Source: Mycolicibacterium setense (GTDB taxonomy: Bacteria; Actinomycetota; Actinomycetes; Mycobacteriales; Mycobacteriaceae). Taken from it: a stretch of DNA of 64,000 bases. Of this stretch, positions 43,022 through 51,431 are shown piece after piece. Made by a program: the position numbers and the translations under genes. Location of the stretch: NCBI RefSeq assembly GCF_000805385.1, contig NZ_JTJW01000007.1, forward strand, positions 62,001 to 126,000, read 5' to 3'. Numbering within the stretch: the stretch's first letter is position 1; each line of letters opens with the position of its first letter. The notes under the pieces were generated by a model. That model had not been told where the DNA came from. It saw only the letters and a program-made list of their open reading frames with translations, and ran no database searches.

Positions 43022-44485
43022 GTGCGATTTCTGAACGGACACACGCCGCCGTATGACCTGACCTACAACGACGTCTTCGTCGTCCCGGGACGGTCCGAGG
43101 TCGCGTCGCGGTTCGACGTCGATCTGTCCACCTCCGACGGATCCGGCACCACCATCCCGGTGGTGGTGGCGAACATGACGGCCGTGGCAGGTCGGCGCAT
43201 GGCCGAGACCATCGCCCGGCGCGGCGGCATCGTGGTGTTGCCGCAGGACCTGCCGAACGGGGTGGTGGCCGACACCGTGCAGTTCGTCAAGAGCCGCGAT
43301 CTGGTGGTGGACACCCCCGTGACGCTGAGCCCCGACGACTCGGTGTCCGACGCGGCGGCGTTGCTGCACAAGCGTGCCCACGGCGCGGCCGTGGTGGTGG
43401 CCGCGGACGAGCGGAGCACATCAGGTGGGGCGGGACGCCCGATCGGACTGGTCACCGAGGCCGGCTGCGTCGGGGTGGACCGATTCGCCCGCATCCGTGA
43501 CGTCGCGGTGTCAGACTTCGTCACCGCGCCGGTGGGCACCGACCCCAGGAAGGTGTTCGACCTCCTCGAGCACGCACCGATCGATCTCGCGGTGCTCACC
43601 GCGGCCGACGGATCCCTGGCCGGTGTGCTGACGCGCACCGCCGCGGTGCGGGCCGGTATCTACACCCCGGCGGTCGACGCCGCCGGACGGCTGCGCATCG
43701 CCGCCGCCGTCGGCATCAACGGCGACGTCGCCGCGAAGGCCCGGGCGCTCGCCGAGGCCGGGGTGGACCTCCTGGTCATCGACACCGCCCACGGTCATCA
43801 GGTCAAGATGCTCGACGCCATCAAGGCGGTGGCCGCACTCGATCTCGGGCTGCCGCTGGCAGCGGGCAACGTGGTCTCTGCCGAAGGCACCCGCGACCTC
43901 ATCGAAGCCGGCGCGTCGATCGTCAAGGTCGGCGTGGGCCCCGGCGCGATGTGCACCACCCGGATGATGACGGGCGTGGGCCGGCCGCAATTCTCCGCGG
44001 TCGTCGAATGTGCTGCTGCGGCAAAGGAACTCGGTGCCCATGTGTGGGCGGACGGCGGCGTGCGGCACCCTCGTGACGTGGCGCTGGCGCTCGCCGCCGG
44101 GGCGTCGAACGTGATGATCGGGTCATGGTTCGCCGGTACCTACGAGTCGCCGGGGGACCTGCTGCACGACCGGGAGGAACGCCCCTACAAGGAGAGCTAC
44201 GGCATGGCCTCCAAGCGTGCGGTGGCCGCCCGCACCGCCGGGGACAGCCAGTTCGACCGGGCCCGCAAGGCGCTGTTCGAGGAGGGCATCTCGTCATCGC
44301 GGATGAGCCTCGACCCGGGCCGTGGCGGTGTCGAGGACCTGCTCGACCACATCACCTCCGGGGTGCGCAGCACCTGCACGTACGTCGGCGCCACCAATCT
44401 CGCCGAGCTGCACGAGAACGTGGTGCTGGGCGTGCAGTCGGCGGCCGGCTTCGCCGAGGGCCATCCGCTTCCGACCGGCTGGTGA
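43022..44485 (+). CDS. guaB1: GuaB1-type GMP reductase (IMPDH/GMPR family)
   Basis: A 487-residue member of the IMPDH/GMP reductase family, counterpart of Rv1843c. Published work on mycobacterial GuaB1 identifies it as a GMP reductase for purine salvage rather than an IMP dehydrogenase. The TIM barrel (YDLTYNDVFVVPGRSEVASR) is interrupted by two CBS domains (about 95-205). The active-site Cys311 lies in GVGPGAMCTTRMMTGVG, and the phosphate loop in GGVRHPRDVALALAAGA. Start GTG 43022. Confidence 0.92.
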   Translation: MRFLNGHTPPYDLTYNDVFVVPGRSEVASRFDVDLSTSDGSGTTIPVVVANMTAVAGRRMAETIARRGGIVVLPQDLPNGVVADTVQFVKSRDLVVDTPVTLSPDDSVSDAAALLHKRAHGAAVVVAADERSTSGGAGRPIGLVTEAGCVGVDRFARIRDVAVSDFVTAPVGTDPRKVFDLLEHAPIDLAVLTAADGSLAGVLTRTAAVRAGIYTPAVDAAGRLRIAAAVGINGDVAAKARALAEAGVDLLVIDTAHGHQVKMLDAIKAVAALDLGLPLAAGNVVSAEGTRDLIEAGASIVKVGVGPGAMCTTRMMTGVGRPQFSAVVECAAAAKELGAHVWADGGVRHPRDVALALAAGASNVMIGSWFAGTYESPGDLLHDREERPYKESYGMASKRAVAARTAGDSQFDRARKALFEEGISSSRMSLDPGRGGVEDLLDHITSGVRSTCTYVGATNLAELHENVVLGVQSAAGFAEGHPLPTGW

Positions 44486-44617
44486 CGTTTCGGCGCTCGC
44501 GTCTGCCGCCGATTCCCCACCACGATCGCGATAGTATTGGGGCTCTGCGTATACCGAGTGGACGGTCGCACGTCACCCGGTCGCCCGCACTGTGTCAGAT
44601 CGAACGAAAGGGTTCAC

Positions 44618-44758
44618 GTGCCGCAGGCACCCACCGAGGCCTCCGGTTCTGAACCGGCCTTCGGGGTGGAACAACAGTCACAGCTGAGCGCCGAAGCTGA
44701 CGACCCCTCTCCTAGTCGGCCGGGCTCCGGGCCCGGCGCAACCCTGGTGAGGCTCTGA
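44618..44758 (+). CDS. Small acidic, proline-rich ORF coupled to CNNM gene 1
   Basis: GTG 44618 sits behind a good GAAAGGG site and encodes 46 residues (MPQAPTEASGSEPAFGVEQQ, then SQLSAEADDPSPSRPGSGPG and ATLVRL). It ends in TGATG, sharing a base with the next ATG. It has no hydrophobic segment, is unlikely to fold, and has an acidic-proline tract. The codon pattern is compatible with translation. It may be a regulatory leader peptide for the transporter operon or a small protein; the function is not known. Confidence 0.55.
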   Translation: MPQAPTEASGSEPAFGVEQQSQLSAEADDPSPSRPGSGPGATLVRL

Positions 44759-46125
44759 TGGGCAGCTCGACGGGTGTGGTTTTCTCCCTGCTGTCGATCC
44801 TGGCGATCGTCCTGCTCACCTTCGGCACCGCGGTGTTCGTGGCCGCCGAGTTCTCCCTGACCGCGCTTGAGCGCAGCACCGTCGAGGCCAACGCCCGCAC
44901 CGGCGACCGCCGCGACCAACTGGTCCGTCGCGCACACCGCACCCTGTCCTTTCAGTTGTCCGGGGCCCAGGTCGGCATCTCGATCACCACACTGGCCACC
45001 GGTTACCTCGCCGAGCCCGTCGTCGGCGAACTGATCCGGCCCGGCCTGGACGCTCTCGGTATCCCCGCCAAGTTCGCCGGTGGTTTGTCCCTGTTCCTCG
45101 CGGTGCTCATCGCGACGTCGCTGTCGATGGTGTTCGGCGAGCTCGTCCCCAAGAACCTGGCGGTGGCCCGTCCGGTACCGACGGCCCGCGCTGCCGCACC
45201 CTTCCAGTTGCTGTTCTCGATGCTGTTCACCCCGGTCATCCGGCTGACCAACGGCACCGCCAACTGGATCCTGCGCCGGCTGGGCATCGAGCCGGCCGAG
45301 GAACTGCGGTCGGCACGCTCGGCGCAGGAGCTCGCATCGCTGGTGCGCAACTCCGCCCGCAGCGGATCGCTCGACGCGTCGACCGCGTTGTTGGTGCACC
45401 GCTCGCTGCAGTTCGGTGAGCGCACCGCCGAAGAGCTGATGACCCCGCGCTCCAAGATCGAGGTGCTCGACGCAGGCGATTCGGTCGCCGACCTGATGTC
45501 TGCCGCGATCCGCACCGGCTACTCCCGCTTCCCGATCGTCGAGGGCGACCTCGACGAGACCATCGGCGTCGTGCACATCAAGCAGGTGTTCTCGATTCCG
45601 CGCGAGGACCGGGGCCGGACCCGGCTGGCCGCGCTCGCGCTGCCGGTCGCGACCGTGCCCTCCACCCTCGACGGCGACGCCGTGATGACCCAGATCCGCG
45701 CCAACGGGTTGCAGACGGCGCTCGTCGTGGACGAATACGGCGGCACCGCAGGCATGGTGACAGTGGAGGATCTGATCGAGGAGATCGTCGGCGACGTGCG
45801 CGACGAGCACGACGACGCCACCCCCGACGTGGTGCCGGCCGGGGCCGGCTGGCAGGTGTCCGGGCTGCTGCGCATCGACGAGGTGGCAGCGGGCACCGGT
45901 TTCCGCGCCGCCGAAGGCGAATACGAGACCATCGGTGGACTCGTCATGCAGGAGCTCGGCCACATACCGGAGAACGGCGAATCCGTGGAGCTGGCCGCTT
46001 TCGATCCCGACGGAGACCCCGACAAGCCGGTGCGCTGGCTGGCCACCGTGGTGCGCATGGACGGCCGGCGGATCGACCTGCTCAAGCTGACCAGCCTCGG
46101 CCACCGGGAGAGCAACCATGGGTGA
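44758..46125 (+). CDS. CNNM/CorC-family (HlyC/CorC) cation transporter 1
   Basis: A 455-residue membrane protein, counterpart of Rv1842c. The CNNM (DUF21) domain occupies about 1-195 (FGTAVFVAAEFSLTALERST, ATSLSMVFGELVPKNLAVAR). A CBS pair follows (GYSRFPIVEGDLDETIGVVH; LVVDEYGGTAGMVTVEDLIE), then the CorC_HlyC C-terminal domain (GWQVSGLLRIDEVAAGTGFR). Family members export or otherwise handle Mg2+ and related cations. The stop lies 8 nt inside the second CNNM gene. Confidence 0.92.
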   Translation: MGSSTGVVFSLLSILAIVLLTFGTAVFVAAEFSLTALERSTVEANARTGDRRDQLVRRAHRTLSFQLSGAQVGISITTLATGYLAEPVVGELIRPGLDALGIPAKFAGGLSLFLAVLIATSLSMVFGELVPKNLAVARPVPTARAAAPFQLLFSMLFTPVIRLTNGTANWILRRLGIEPAEELRSARSAQELASLVRNSARSGSLDASTALLVHRSLQFGERTAEELMTPRSKIEVLDAGDSVADLMSAAIRTGYSRFPIVEGDLDETIGVVHIKQVFSIPREDRGRTRLAALALPVATVPSTLDGDAVMTQIRANGLQTALVVDEYGGTAGMVTVEDLIEEIVGDVRDEHDDATPDVVPAGAGWQVSGLLRIDEVAAGTGFRAAEGEYETIGGLVMQELGHIPENGESVELAAFDPDGDPDKPVRWLATVVRMDGRRIDLLKLTSLGHRESNHG

Positions 46126-47263
46126 CATTCTCGGTGTGCTGTTGACCGTGCTGCTGCTCGCGGCCAACGCATTCTTCGTGGCCGCAGAGTTCTCGCTGAT
46201 CTCGGCTCGCCGGGACCGGCTGCAGGCCTTGGCCGAACAGGGCAAACGCAGCGCCGTCACCGTCATCCGGGCCGGTGAGCATCTGTCGCTGATGCTGGCC
46301 GGTTCCCAGCTGGGCATCACGATCTGCTCGATCCTGCTGGGTCGGGTCGGCGAGCCCGCCGTCGCGCATCTGTTGGAGAAGCCGTTCGCATTGGTCGGCG
46401 TTTCCGACACCGTGCTGCACACGGTCTCGTTCTTCGTCGCGCTGGCCATCGTGGTGATCCTGCACGTACTGCTCGGCGAGATGGTGCCGAAGAACATCGC
46501 CATCGCGGGCCCCGAGACGGCCGCGATGCTGCTGGTCCCGCCGTACCTGCTGTACATCCGGGCGGCGCGGCCGTTCATCGCGTTTTACAACTGGTGTGCC
46601 AATGCGACCCTGCGAGCGTTCCGTGTCGAACCGAAGGACGAGCTGCAATCCGCCGTGTCCACCGTCGAGTTGTCGGAGATGATCGCGGAGTCGGTGTCAG
46701 AAGGGCTGCTCGACACGGAGGAGCACGGGCGGCTCACCCGGGCCCTGCAGACCCGCAGCCGCACGGTCAGCGATGTGGCGATGCCGTTGAGCGAGATTCA
46801 CGCCATCCCGGTCGCCGCCGAAGGCAGTGGTCCGACCGTCGGGGCCGTCGAGCGGGCCCTCACCGAGACCGGCTATTCGCGCTTCCCCGTGACCGACACG
46901 TCGGGAGCCGTGGTCGGGTATCTGCACATCAAGGATGTGCTGCCGCACATCAACGATCCCGACGCGGTGCTCGCCGCGACGATGGTGCGTCCGCTGCCTC
47001 GCGTCTCTGCGTCGACGCCGTTGCCGGATGCGCTGTCACTGATGCGGCGGAGTAACAGTCACCTCGCCCTGGTGGTCGCCGATGAGCGCTCGCGCGAAGA
47101 GCATGACCGGCGTGAGCGCTCGCGCGAAGAGCATGACCGGCGTGAGCGCTCGGCCGACGAGCACGGTGACGATACGCACGACACGGTCACCGCGATGGTC
47201 GCGTTGGAGGACCTGGTCGAAGATCTGGTCGGAACGGTGCGCGACGACACGCACCGCATCTGA
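46118..47263 (+). CDS. CNNM/CorC-family cation transporter 2 with expanded CBS loop
   Basis: A 381-residue paralogue of its upstream neighbour and counterpart of Rv1841c. The CNNM domain (ANAFFVAAEFSLISARRDRL, LLGEMVPKNIAIAGPET) and CBS pair (YSRFPVTDTSGAVVGYLHIK) are present. The second CBS is split at the usual DEYGG loop by a charged repeat (about 322-350, EHDRRERSRE-type). It ends just after CBS2 and lacks the CorC_HlyC domain. An 8-nt overlap with gene 1 suggests a heteromeric pair. Confidence 0.9.
   Translation: MGDILGVLLTVLLLAANAFFVAAEFSLISARRDRLQALAEQGKRSAVTVIRAGEHLSLMLAGSQLGITICSILLGRVGEPAVAHLLEKPFALVGVSDTVLHTVSFFVALAIVVILHVLLGEMVPKNIAIAGPETAAMLLVPPYLLYIRAARPFIAFYNWCANATLRAFRVEPKDELQSAVSTVELSEMIAESVSEGLLDTEEHGRLTRALQTRSRTVSDVAMPLSEIHAIPVAAEGSGPTVGAVERALTETGYSRFPVTDTSGAVVGYLHIKDVLPHINDPDAVLAATMVRPLPRVSASTPLPDALSLMRRSNSHLALVVADERSREEHDRRERSREEHDRRERSADEHGDDTHDTVTAMVALEDLVEDLVGTVRDDTHRI
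47084..47164 (+). repeat. 30-bp direct repeat, 2.7 copies, inside CNNM gene 2
   Basis: The unit at 47084-47113 is repeated exactly at 47114-47143, with a diverged partial third copy to 47164. In frame it encodes ERSREEHDRR twice then ERSADEH, lengthening a CBS loop. Being a multiple of three, it can expand or contract without frameshift. Confidence 0.95.
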
Positions 47264-47273
47264 GCCGTACGGG

Positions 47274-47876
47274 CTATCGCTCGAGCACTCCGCGCAAGAT
47301 CAGGCCCGCCAGGTCGGCGGCTGCGCGGTCGACGTCCTGCTCGTCGATACCGCGCACGCACACCGCGTACATGGCGGCCCCGCCGATCGCGTCCATGATG
47401 GTGTCGACGTCGACCTGCGCGCGCACCCTTCCCTGCGAGGCGGCCTCCCCCACGAGTGACGCGAGCTGGGTGCGCGCTGCGGCGTCGAGCCGTTCGGTCA
47501 TCAGCCTGCGGACGTCAGGGTCGGCGCGCAGGTCGGTCAGCAATCCCGGAATCGATTCGCGCACAGCCGCATCGCAGAACATCAGAAATGCGCCACGGCA
47601 CAGCCGGGTGATCTCGGCGACGATGTCGTCGCTCGGTGCGGCAGGGTCCAGGTCCGGGAAGACCGCTTCATGGACCAACTGCGCCTTGGACTTCCACCTG
47701 CGGTAGATGGTTGGCCGGCTGACCCCGGCCGTGCTGGCGATCAGGTCGATGGACGTCGCCGCATACCCGCGCTGCACCAACAGCCGGCGGGTGGTGGACA
47801 GCACCGCCTCGTCGATCGACGGGTCCGGACGTGAGCCCTGACGCCGATGACGGGTGCCGGCCGAACGCGACTCCAC
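47274..47876 (-). CDS. TetR-family transcriptional regulator
   Basis: A 200-residue repressor. N-terminal helix-turn-helix: VLSTTRRLLVQRGYAATSID then LIASTAGVSRPTIYRRWKSK. The ligand domain is TetR_C-like with no recognisable effector clue. It is divergent from the molybdopterin oxidoreductase gene, and the only strong palindrome in between is the 25-bp site at 47976, so that gene is its likely target. Confidence 0.92.
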   Translation of the reverse strand: MESRSAGTRHRRQGSRPDPSIDEAVLSTTRRLLVQRGYAATSIDLIASTAGVSRPTIYRRWKSKAQLVHEAVFPDLDPAAPSDDIVAEITRLCRGAFLMFCDAAVRESIPGLLTDLRADPDVRRLMTERLDAAARTQLASLVGEAASQGRVRAQVDVDTIMDAIGGAAMYAVCVRGIDEQDVDRAAADLAGLILRGVLER

Positions 47877-47975
47877 GTTGTCTCCTCACATCGCCGGGCG
47901 GGTCAGCCGAGTTTGGCACACCCCGGCAGCAGGGAGTTCACGCTGCACCGCCCGGCTATTGCCATGGTGCCACAT

Positions 47976-48000
47976 TTGTTGTTACATCATGTAACGACAA
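47976..48000. promoter_or_regulatory. 25-bp palindromic operator for the divergent TetR
   Basis: TTGTTGTTACAT and ATGTAACGACAA flank a central C, with one mismatched pair out of twelve. It lies 6 bp before the oxidoreductase ATG and 99 bp from the TetR start, which suits repression of the oxidoreductase operon. Confidence 0.8.
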
Positions 48001-48006
48001 AATCTC

Positions 48007-50298
48007 ATGAGAGGTGCGAACGCCTTGGGATCACAGCTTCCGCTCGCGGCGCGCGGACTCGACGGCCGCCATCTGCACAGCTGCCCGTTGTGTGAAGCCA
48101 TGTGCGGCTTGGAGATTCACGTCAACGGCGGCCGCGTCACCCGCATCGCGGGTAACCCGGAGGATGCGTGGAGCCGCGGTCACATCTGCCCCAAGGGCGC
48201 GTCCCTGGGCGCCCTGCACGAGGACCCGGATCGGATCCGGCGCCCGATGATCAAGACCGACGGAACCTGGCGCGAGGTGAGCTGGGACGAAGCGTTTCGC
48301 CGTTGCACCGAGCTACTGGCCCCCGTCATCGATGAGTACGGCATCGGTGCCGTCACCGCCTACACGGGAAACCCACTGGGACATACATTTTCGCTGAGTC
48401 GCTATGCCGGGGTGCTGATGGGGATGTCGGGGATACCGTCCACCTATTCGCCGGGAACCATCGATCAGTGGCCGAAGAACCTGTCGTCACACCTGATGTA
48501 CGGCAGCTGGTGGAGCTTCCCGATCCCCGATCTCGAGCGCACCGACATGTTCGTCATCATGGGCGCCAACCCCGCTGCCTCCCAGGGGTCGATGATGTCG
48601 GCTCCCAATGTCATCGGCCTGATCGACGAGATCAGCAAGCGCGGCAAGGTGATCGTGGTCGACCCGGTCCGGACCGCGACCGCCGCCCGGGCCGACGAAT
48701 GGCTGCCGATCACGCCGGGAACCGACGCTGCGCTGCTCATGGCGGTGACACACGTGCTGCTCGACGAGGATCTGGTCCGCACCGGCCACCTCGCACCCCA
48801 CCTCGACGGGATGGATCGGCTGCGCGTCCTCGCCCGGGACTGGTCTCCCGAGCGCGTTGCCGGCGCGTGCGGAATCGACGCGGGCCGCATCCGGGAACTG
48901 GCGCGCGAACTCGCCGCCGCGCCACGGGCCGTGGTCTACGGCCGAATCGGGTTGTGCAATCAGGAATTCGGCAGCCTCGCCAGCTGGCTGGTGGACGTGG
49001 TGAACATCCTCACCGGACACTTCGACACGCCCGGCGGCGCGATGTTCCCGCGCCCGGCGGTCTGGACCCTGACCACCGAGACCCTGCCCGGGCTTGAGGA
49101 CGGCGCGGCCGCGTTCGGGCGCTGGCACACCAGGGTGCGTGGAGCGAAGGAAGTCCTCGGCCAGGCCCCGGTCTCCTGCCTCGCCGAGGAGATCGCGACC
49201 CCCGGGACGGGCCAGATCAAGGCACTGATCACCGTCGCGGGCAATCCGGTGCTCTCCACCCCGGGCGGACACAAGCTCGACGACGTGCTGCCAGACCTCG
49301 AAGCGATGATCTCGGTGGACATCTTCCTCAACGAGACGACACGGCACGCCGACGTCATCCTGCCCGGCCTCTCACCTTTGGAGCAGCCACACCACGACGA
49401 TCTGTTGCTGGGCTTCGCGATCAACAGTTTCGCGAACTACTCGCCGCCGGTGTTCTTTCCCGAGGATCCCGATCGGCCCGAGGAGTGGGAAATCCTCATC
49501 CGGCTCACCGGGCTGTGCACCGGCACCCCGGCCGAGGACGTCGACGTCGCCGCGATCGACGACGGATTCTTCGACTACATGGCGTTCACGCGGGGGCTCG
49601 ACGGCGCTGCCCTGCGCGAGCGATACGACCGGGGCGGGCCGGAACGGATGCTCGACCTGACCCTGCGCACGGGCCCGTTCGGCGATCGGTACGGCGAGAA
49701 CCCCGACGGGGTGACCCTGGAGACGCTCAAGGAGCAGCCGAACGGCATCAACTTCGGGCCCATGGTGCCGCGGATCGCCGAAGTACTCCGGACTGCCGAC
49801 GCCAAGATCCGCCTCGCGCCGGACTATCTGACCGACGATCTGCCACGGCTCGCGGCACGCATCGCCCGCCCTGCCGACGATCTGGTGCTGGTCAGCCGCA
49901 GGCATCTGCGGTCAAACAACTCGTGGCTACACAACACGCCGCCGCTCATGAAGGGCAAGAGCCGCTGCACGTTGCTGATCCACCCCGCCGATGCCGAGCG
50001 CCGCGGCGTCCTCAGCGGCGACCTGGTGACCGTCACGTCCGCGGCGGGCAGCGTCGACGTCCCCGCCGAGGTCACCGACGACATCAGACCGGGCGTCGTG
50101 TCGATGCCGCACGGCTGGGGCCACGCCAAGGCCGGCACCCGGCTGCGGGTCGCCAACGCCTCCCCGGGCGTGAACACCAACATCCTGTCGCCACCGACCT
50201 TCGTCGACGAACCCTCCGGCAACGGCGCACTCAACGGCATCCCGGTGACCGTCGGCGCGGCGACCCCCCTTCACCACCATGAAATGGAGAATCAGTGA
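48007..50298 (+). CDS. Molybdopterin oxidoreductase (DMSO reductase family) with 4Fe-4S site
   Basis: A 763-residue Mo/W-bisPGD enzyme. The Fe4S4 motif CPLCEAMCGLEI...HICPKG is at residues 26-60. The cofactor domain (MFVIMGANPAASQGSM, IVVDPVRTATAARADEWLPI) and the C-terminal MopB domain (GDLVTVTSAAGSVDVPAEVT, GVVSMPHGWGHAK) are complete. No twin-arginine signal is present, so it is cytoplasmic. Soluble actinobacterial members often resemble formate or nitrate-type catalytic chains; the substrate is unassigned. The stop overlaps the next start (GTGA). Confidence 0.88.
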   Translation: MRGANALGSQLPLAARGLDGRHLHSCPLCEAMCGLEIHVNGGRVTRIAGNPEDAWSRGHICPKGASLGALHEDPDRIRRPMIKTDGTWREVSWDEAFRRCTELLAPVIDEYGIGAVTAYTGNPLGHTFSLSRYAGVLMGMSGIPSTYSPGTIDQWPKNLSSHLMYGSWWSFPIPDLERTDMFVIMGANPAASQGSMMSAPNVIGLIDEISKRGKVIVVDPVRTATAARADEWLPITPGTDAALLMAVTHVLLDEDLVRTGHLAPHLDGMDRLRVLARDWSPERVAGACGIDAGRIRELARELAAAPRAVVYGRIGLCNQEFGSLASWLVDVVNILTGHFDTPGGAMFPRPAVWTLTTETLPGLEDGAAAFGRWHTRVRGAKEVLGQAPVSCLAEEIATPGTGQIKALITVAGNPVLSTPGGHKLDDVLPDLEAMISVDIFLNETTRHADVILPGLSPLEQPHHDDLLLGFAINSFANYSPPVFFPEDPDRPEEWEILIRLTGLCTGTPAEDVDVAAIDDGFFDYMAFTRGLDGAALRERYDRGGPERMLDLTLRTGPFGDRYGENPDGVTLETLKEQPNGINFGPMVPRIAEVLRTADAKIRLAPDYLTDDLPRLAARIARPADDLVLVSRRHLRSNNSWLHNTPPLMKGKSRCTLLIHPADAERRGVLSGDLVTVTSAAGSVDVPAEVTDDIRPGVVSMPHGWGHAKAGTRLRVANASPGVNTNILSPPTFVDEPSGNGALNGIPVTVGAATPLHHHEMENQ

Positions 50299-51368
50299 AC
50301 AATACTGCGGCCAAGGCGATTTCGGCTGAAGCGTGGGTGGCGACCGCCCTCGGCGATCCGGCCAAGGTGCTCGAACGCCAAACCGTCGAGGTGCGCGCGC
50401 CCGGGCCGGGCGAGGTGCGCGTCGCGGTCCGCGCGTTCTGCCTCAACTTCAACGACATCGACATCATTCAGGGCCGGTACACCACCATGCCCCTGCAGCC
50501 GCCGTTCATCCCCGGCATGGAGGCCGTCGGCGTGGTCGAGAGCGCGGGTCTCGGCGCCGAGCACATGGTGGGCCGGCGCATCGTGGGTATCCCGTCGATG
50601 GCGTTCGGCGGATACGCCTCCTACGCCATCGTCGACGCCGCGACCGCCCTGGATCTGCCCGATTGGATCAGCGACACCGACGGCGCCGCCCTGCACTACC
50701 CGTTCCACCTGGGCTGGTTCGCGCTGCACGAGCGGGGCCGGCTCAAGGCCGGCGAGACTCTGCTGGTGCATGCGGCGGCCGGCGGAACCGGCTCGGGCGC
50801 CCTGGTGCTCGGCAAGGCTCTCGGCGCGCGCGTGATCGCCACCGCGGGAAGCGACGAAAAGGTCGAGTTCTGCCGCCGGCTCGGTGCCGACCATGCCATC
50901 AACTACCGCAACAGCGACTGGGTCGAGCAGGTCATGGACCTCACCTACGGTCGCGGGGTCGATGTCGCATTCGACGCGGTGGGCGGCAGCGTCACCACCG
51001 ACACCTTCCGCTGCATGGGCCTGCACGGGCGGCACCTGATGGCCGGTTTCGCCGAGGACATCGCATTGGAGGACGGCGACTACCTCTCACCCCGGCCCAT
51101 CGCCTACGGCAACTTCGACGTGTGCGGCGTATGTCTGGTCTACGTGACCGACCCGCTCGCGGTCCGCCGCACCCTCGGATTCAACTGGCCCGCCCGTTCC
51201 GAGGGCCTCGACGCCCACGCCAGGCTGCTCGAAATGTTGCGGACGGGCGCGATCCACACCGTCGTCGGCGCCGAGGTGGCCTGGTCTGAGCTACCCGCGC
51301 AACTGGAGCGGATGCAGGCCCGGCAGACCACGGGCCGGTTGGTGGTCACCACCGGCGCACACGGCTGA
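50295..51368 (+). CDS. MDR-family NAD(P)H quinone oxidoreductase-like protein
   Basis: A 357-residue zinc-free medium-chain dehydrogenase. GroES-like region (FCLNFNDIDIIQGRYTTMPL, FIPGMEAVGVVE), Rossmann motif LLVHAAAGGTGSGALVLGKA (glycines partly shifted from AxxGGVG) and ATAGSDEKVEFCRRLGADHA. It is translationally coupled to the molybdopterin enzyme by a 4-nt overlap, so the two likely act on the same substrate or exchange reducing equivalents, under the TetR repressor. Confidence 0.88.
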   Translation: MNNTAAKAISAEAWVATALGDPAKVLERQTVEVRAPGPGEVRVAVRAFCLNFNDIDIIQGRYTTMPLQPPFIPGMEAVGVVESAGLGAEHMVGRRIVGIPSMAFGGYASYAIVDAATALDLPDWISDTDGAALHYPFHLGWFALHERGRLKAGETLLVHAAAGGTGSGALVLGKALGARVIATAGSDEKVEFCRRLGADHAINYRNSDWVEQVMDLTYGRGVDVAFDAVGGSVTTDTFRCMGLHGRHLMAGFAEDIALEDGDYLSPRPIAYGNFDVCGVCLVYVTDPLAVRRTLGFNWPARSEGLDAHARLLEMLRTGAIHTVVGAEVAWSELPAQLERMQARQTTGRLVVTTGAHG

Positions 51369-51431
51369 GCCCCGCCAGGCCACCGGTAGGCTCGAGCCGC
51401 ACGCGGCGGTGGGCCATCTGGTGGAGGAGAC

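Noticed and set aside
41228..43381. 717-codon open frame antisense to gnd1
   Set aside because: It runs across gnd1, the inverted repeat and the guaB1 start on the other strand, with composition typical of an antisense shadow.
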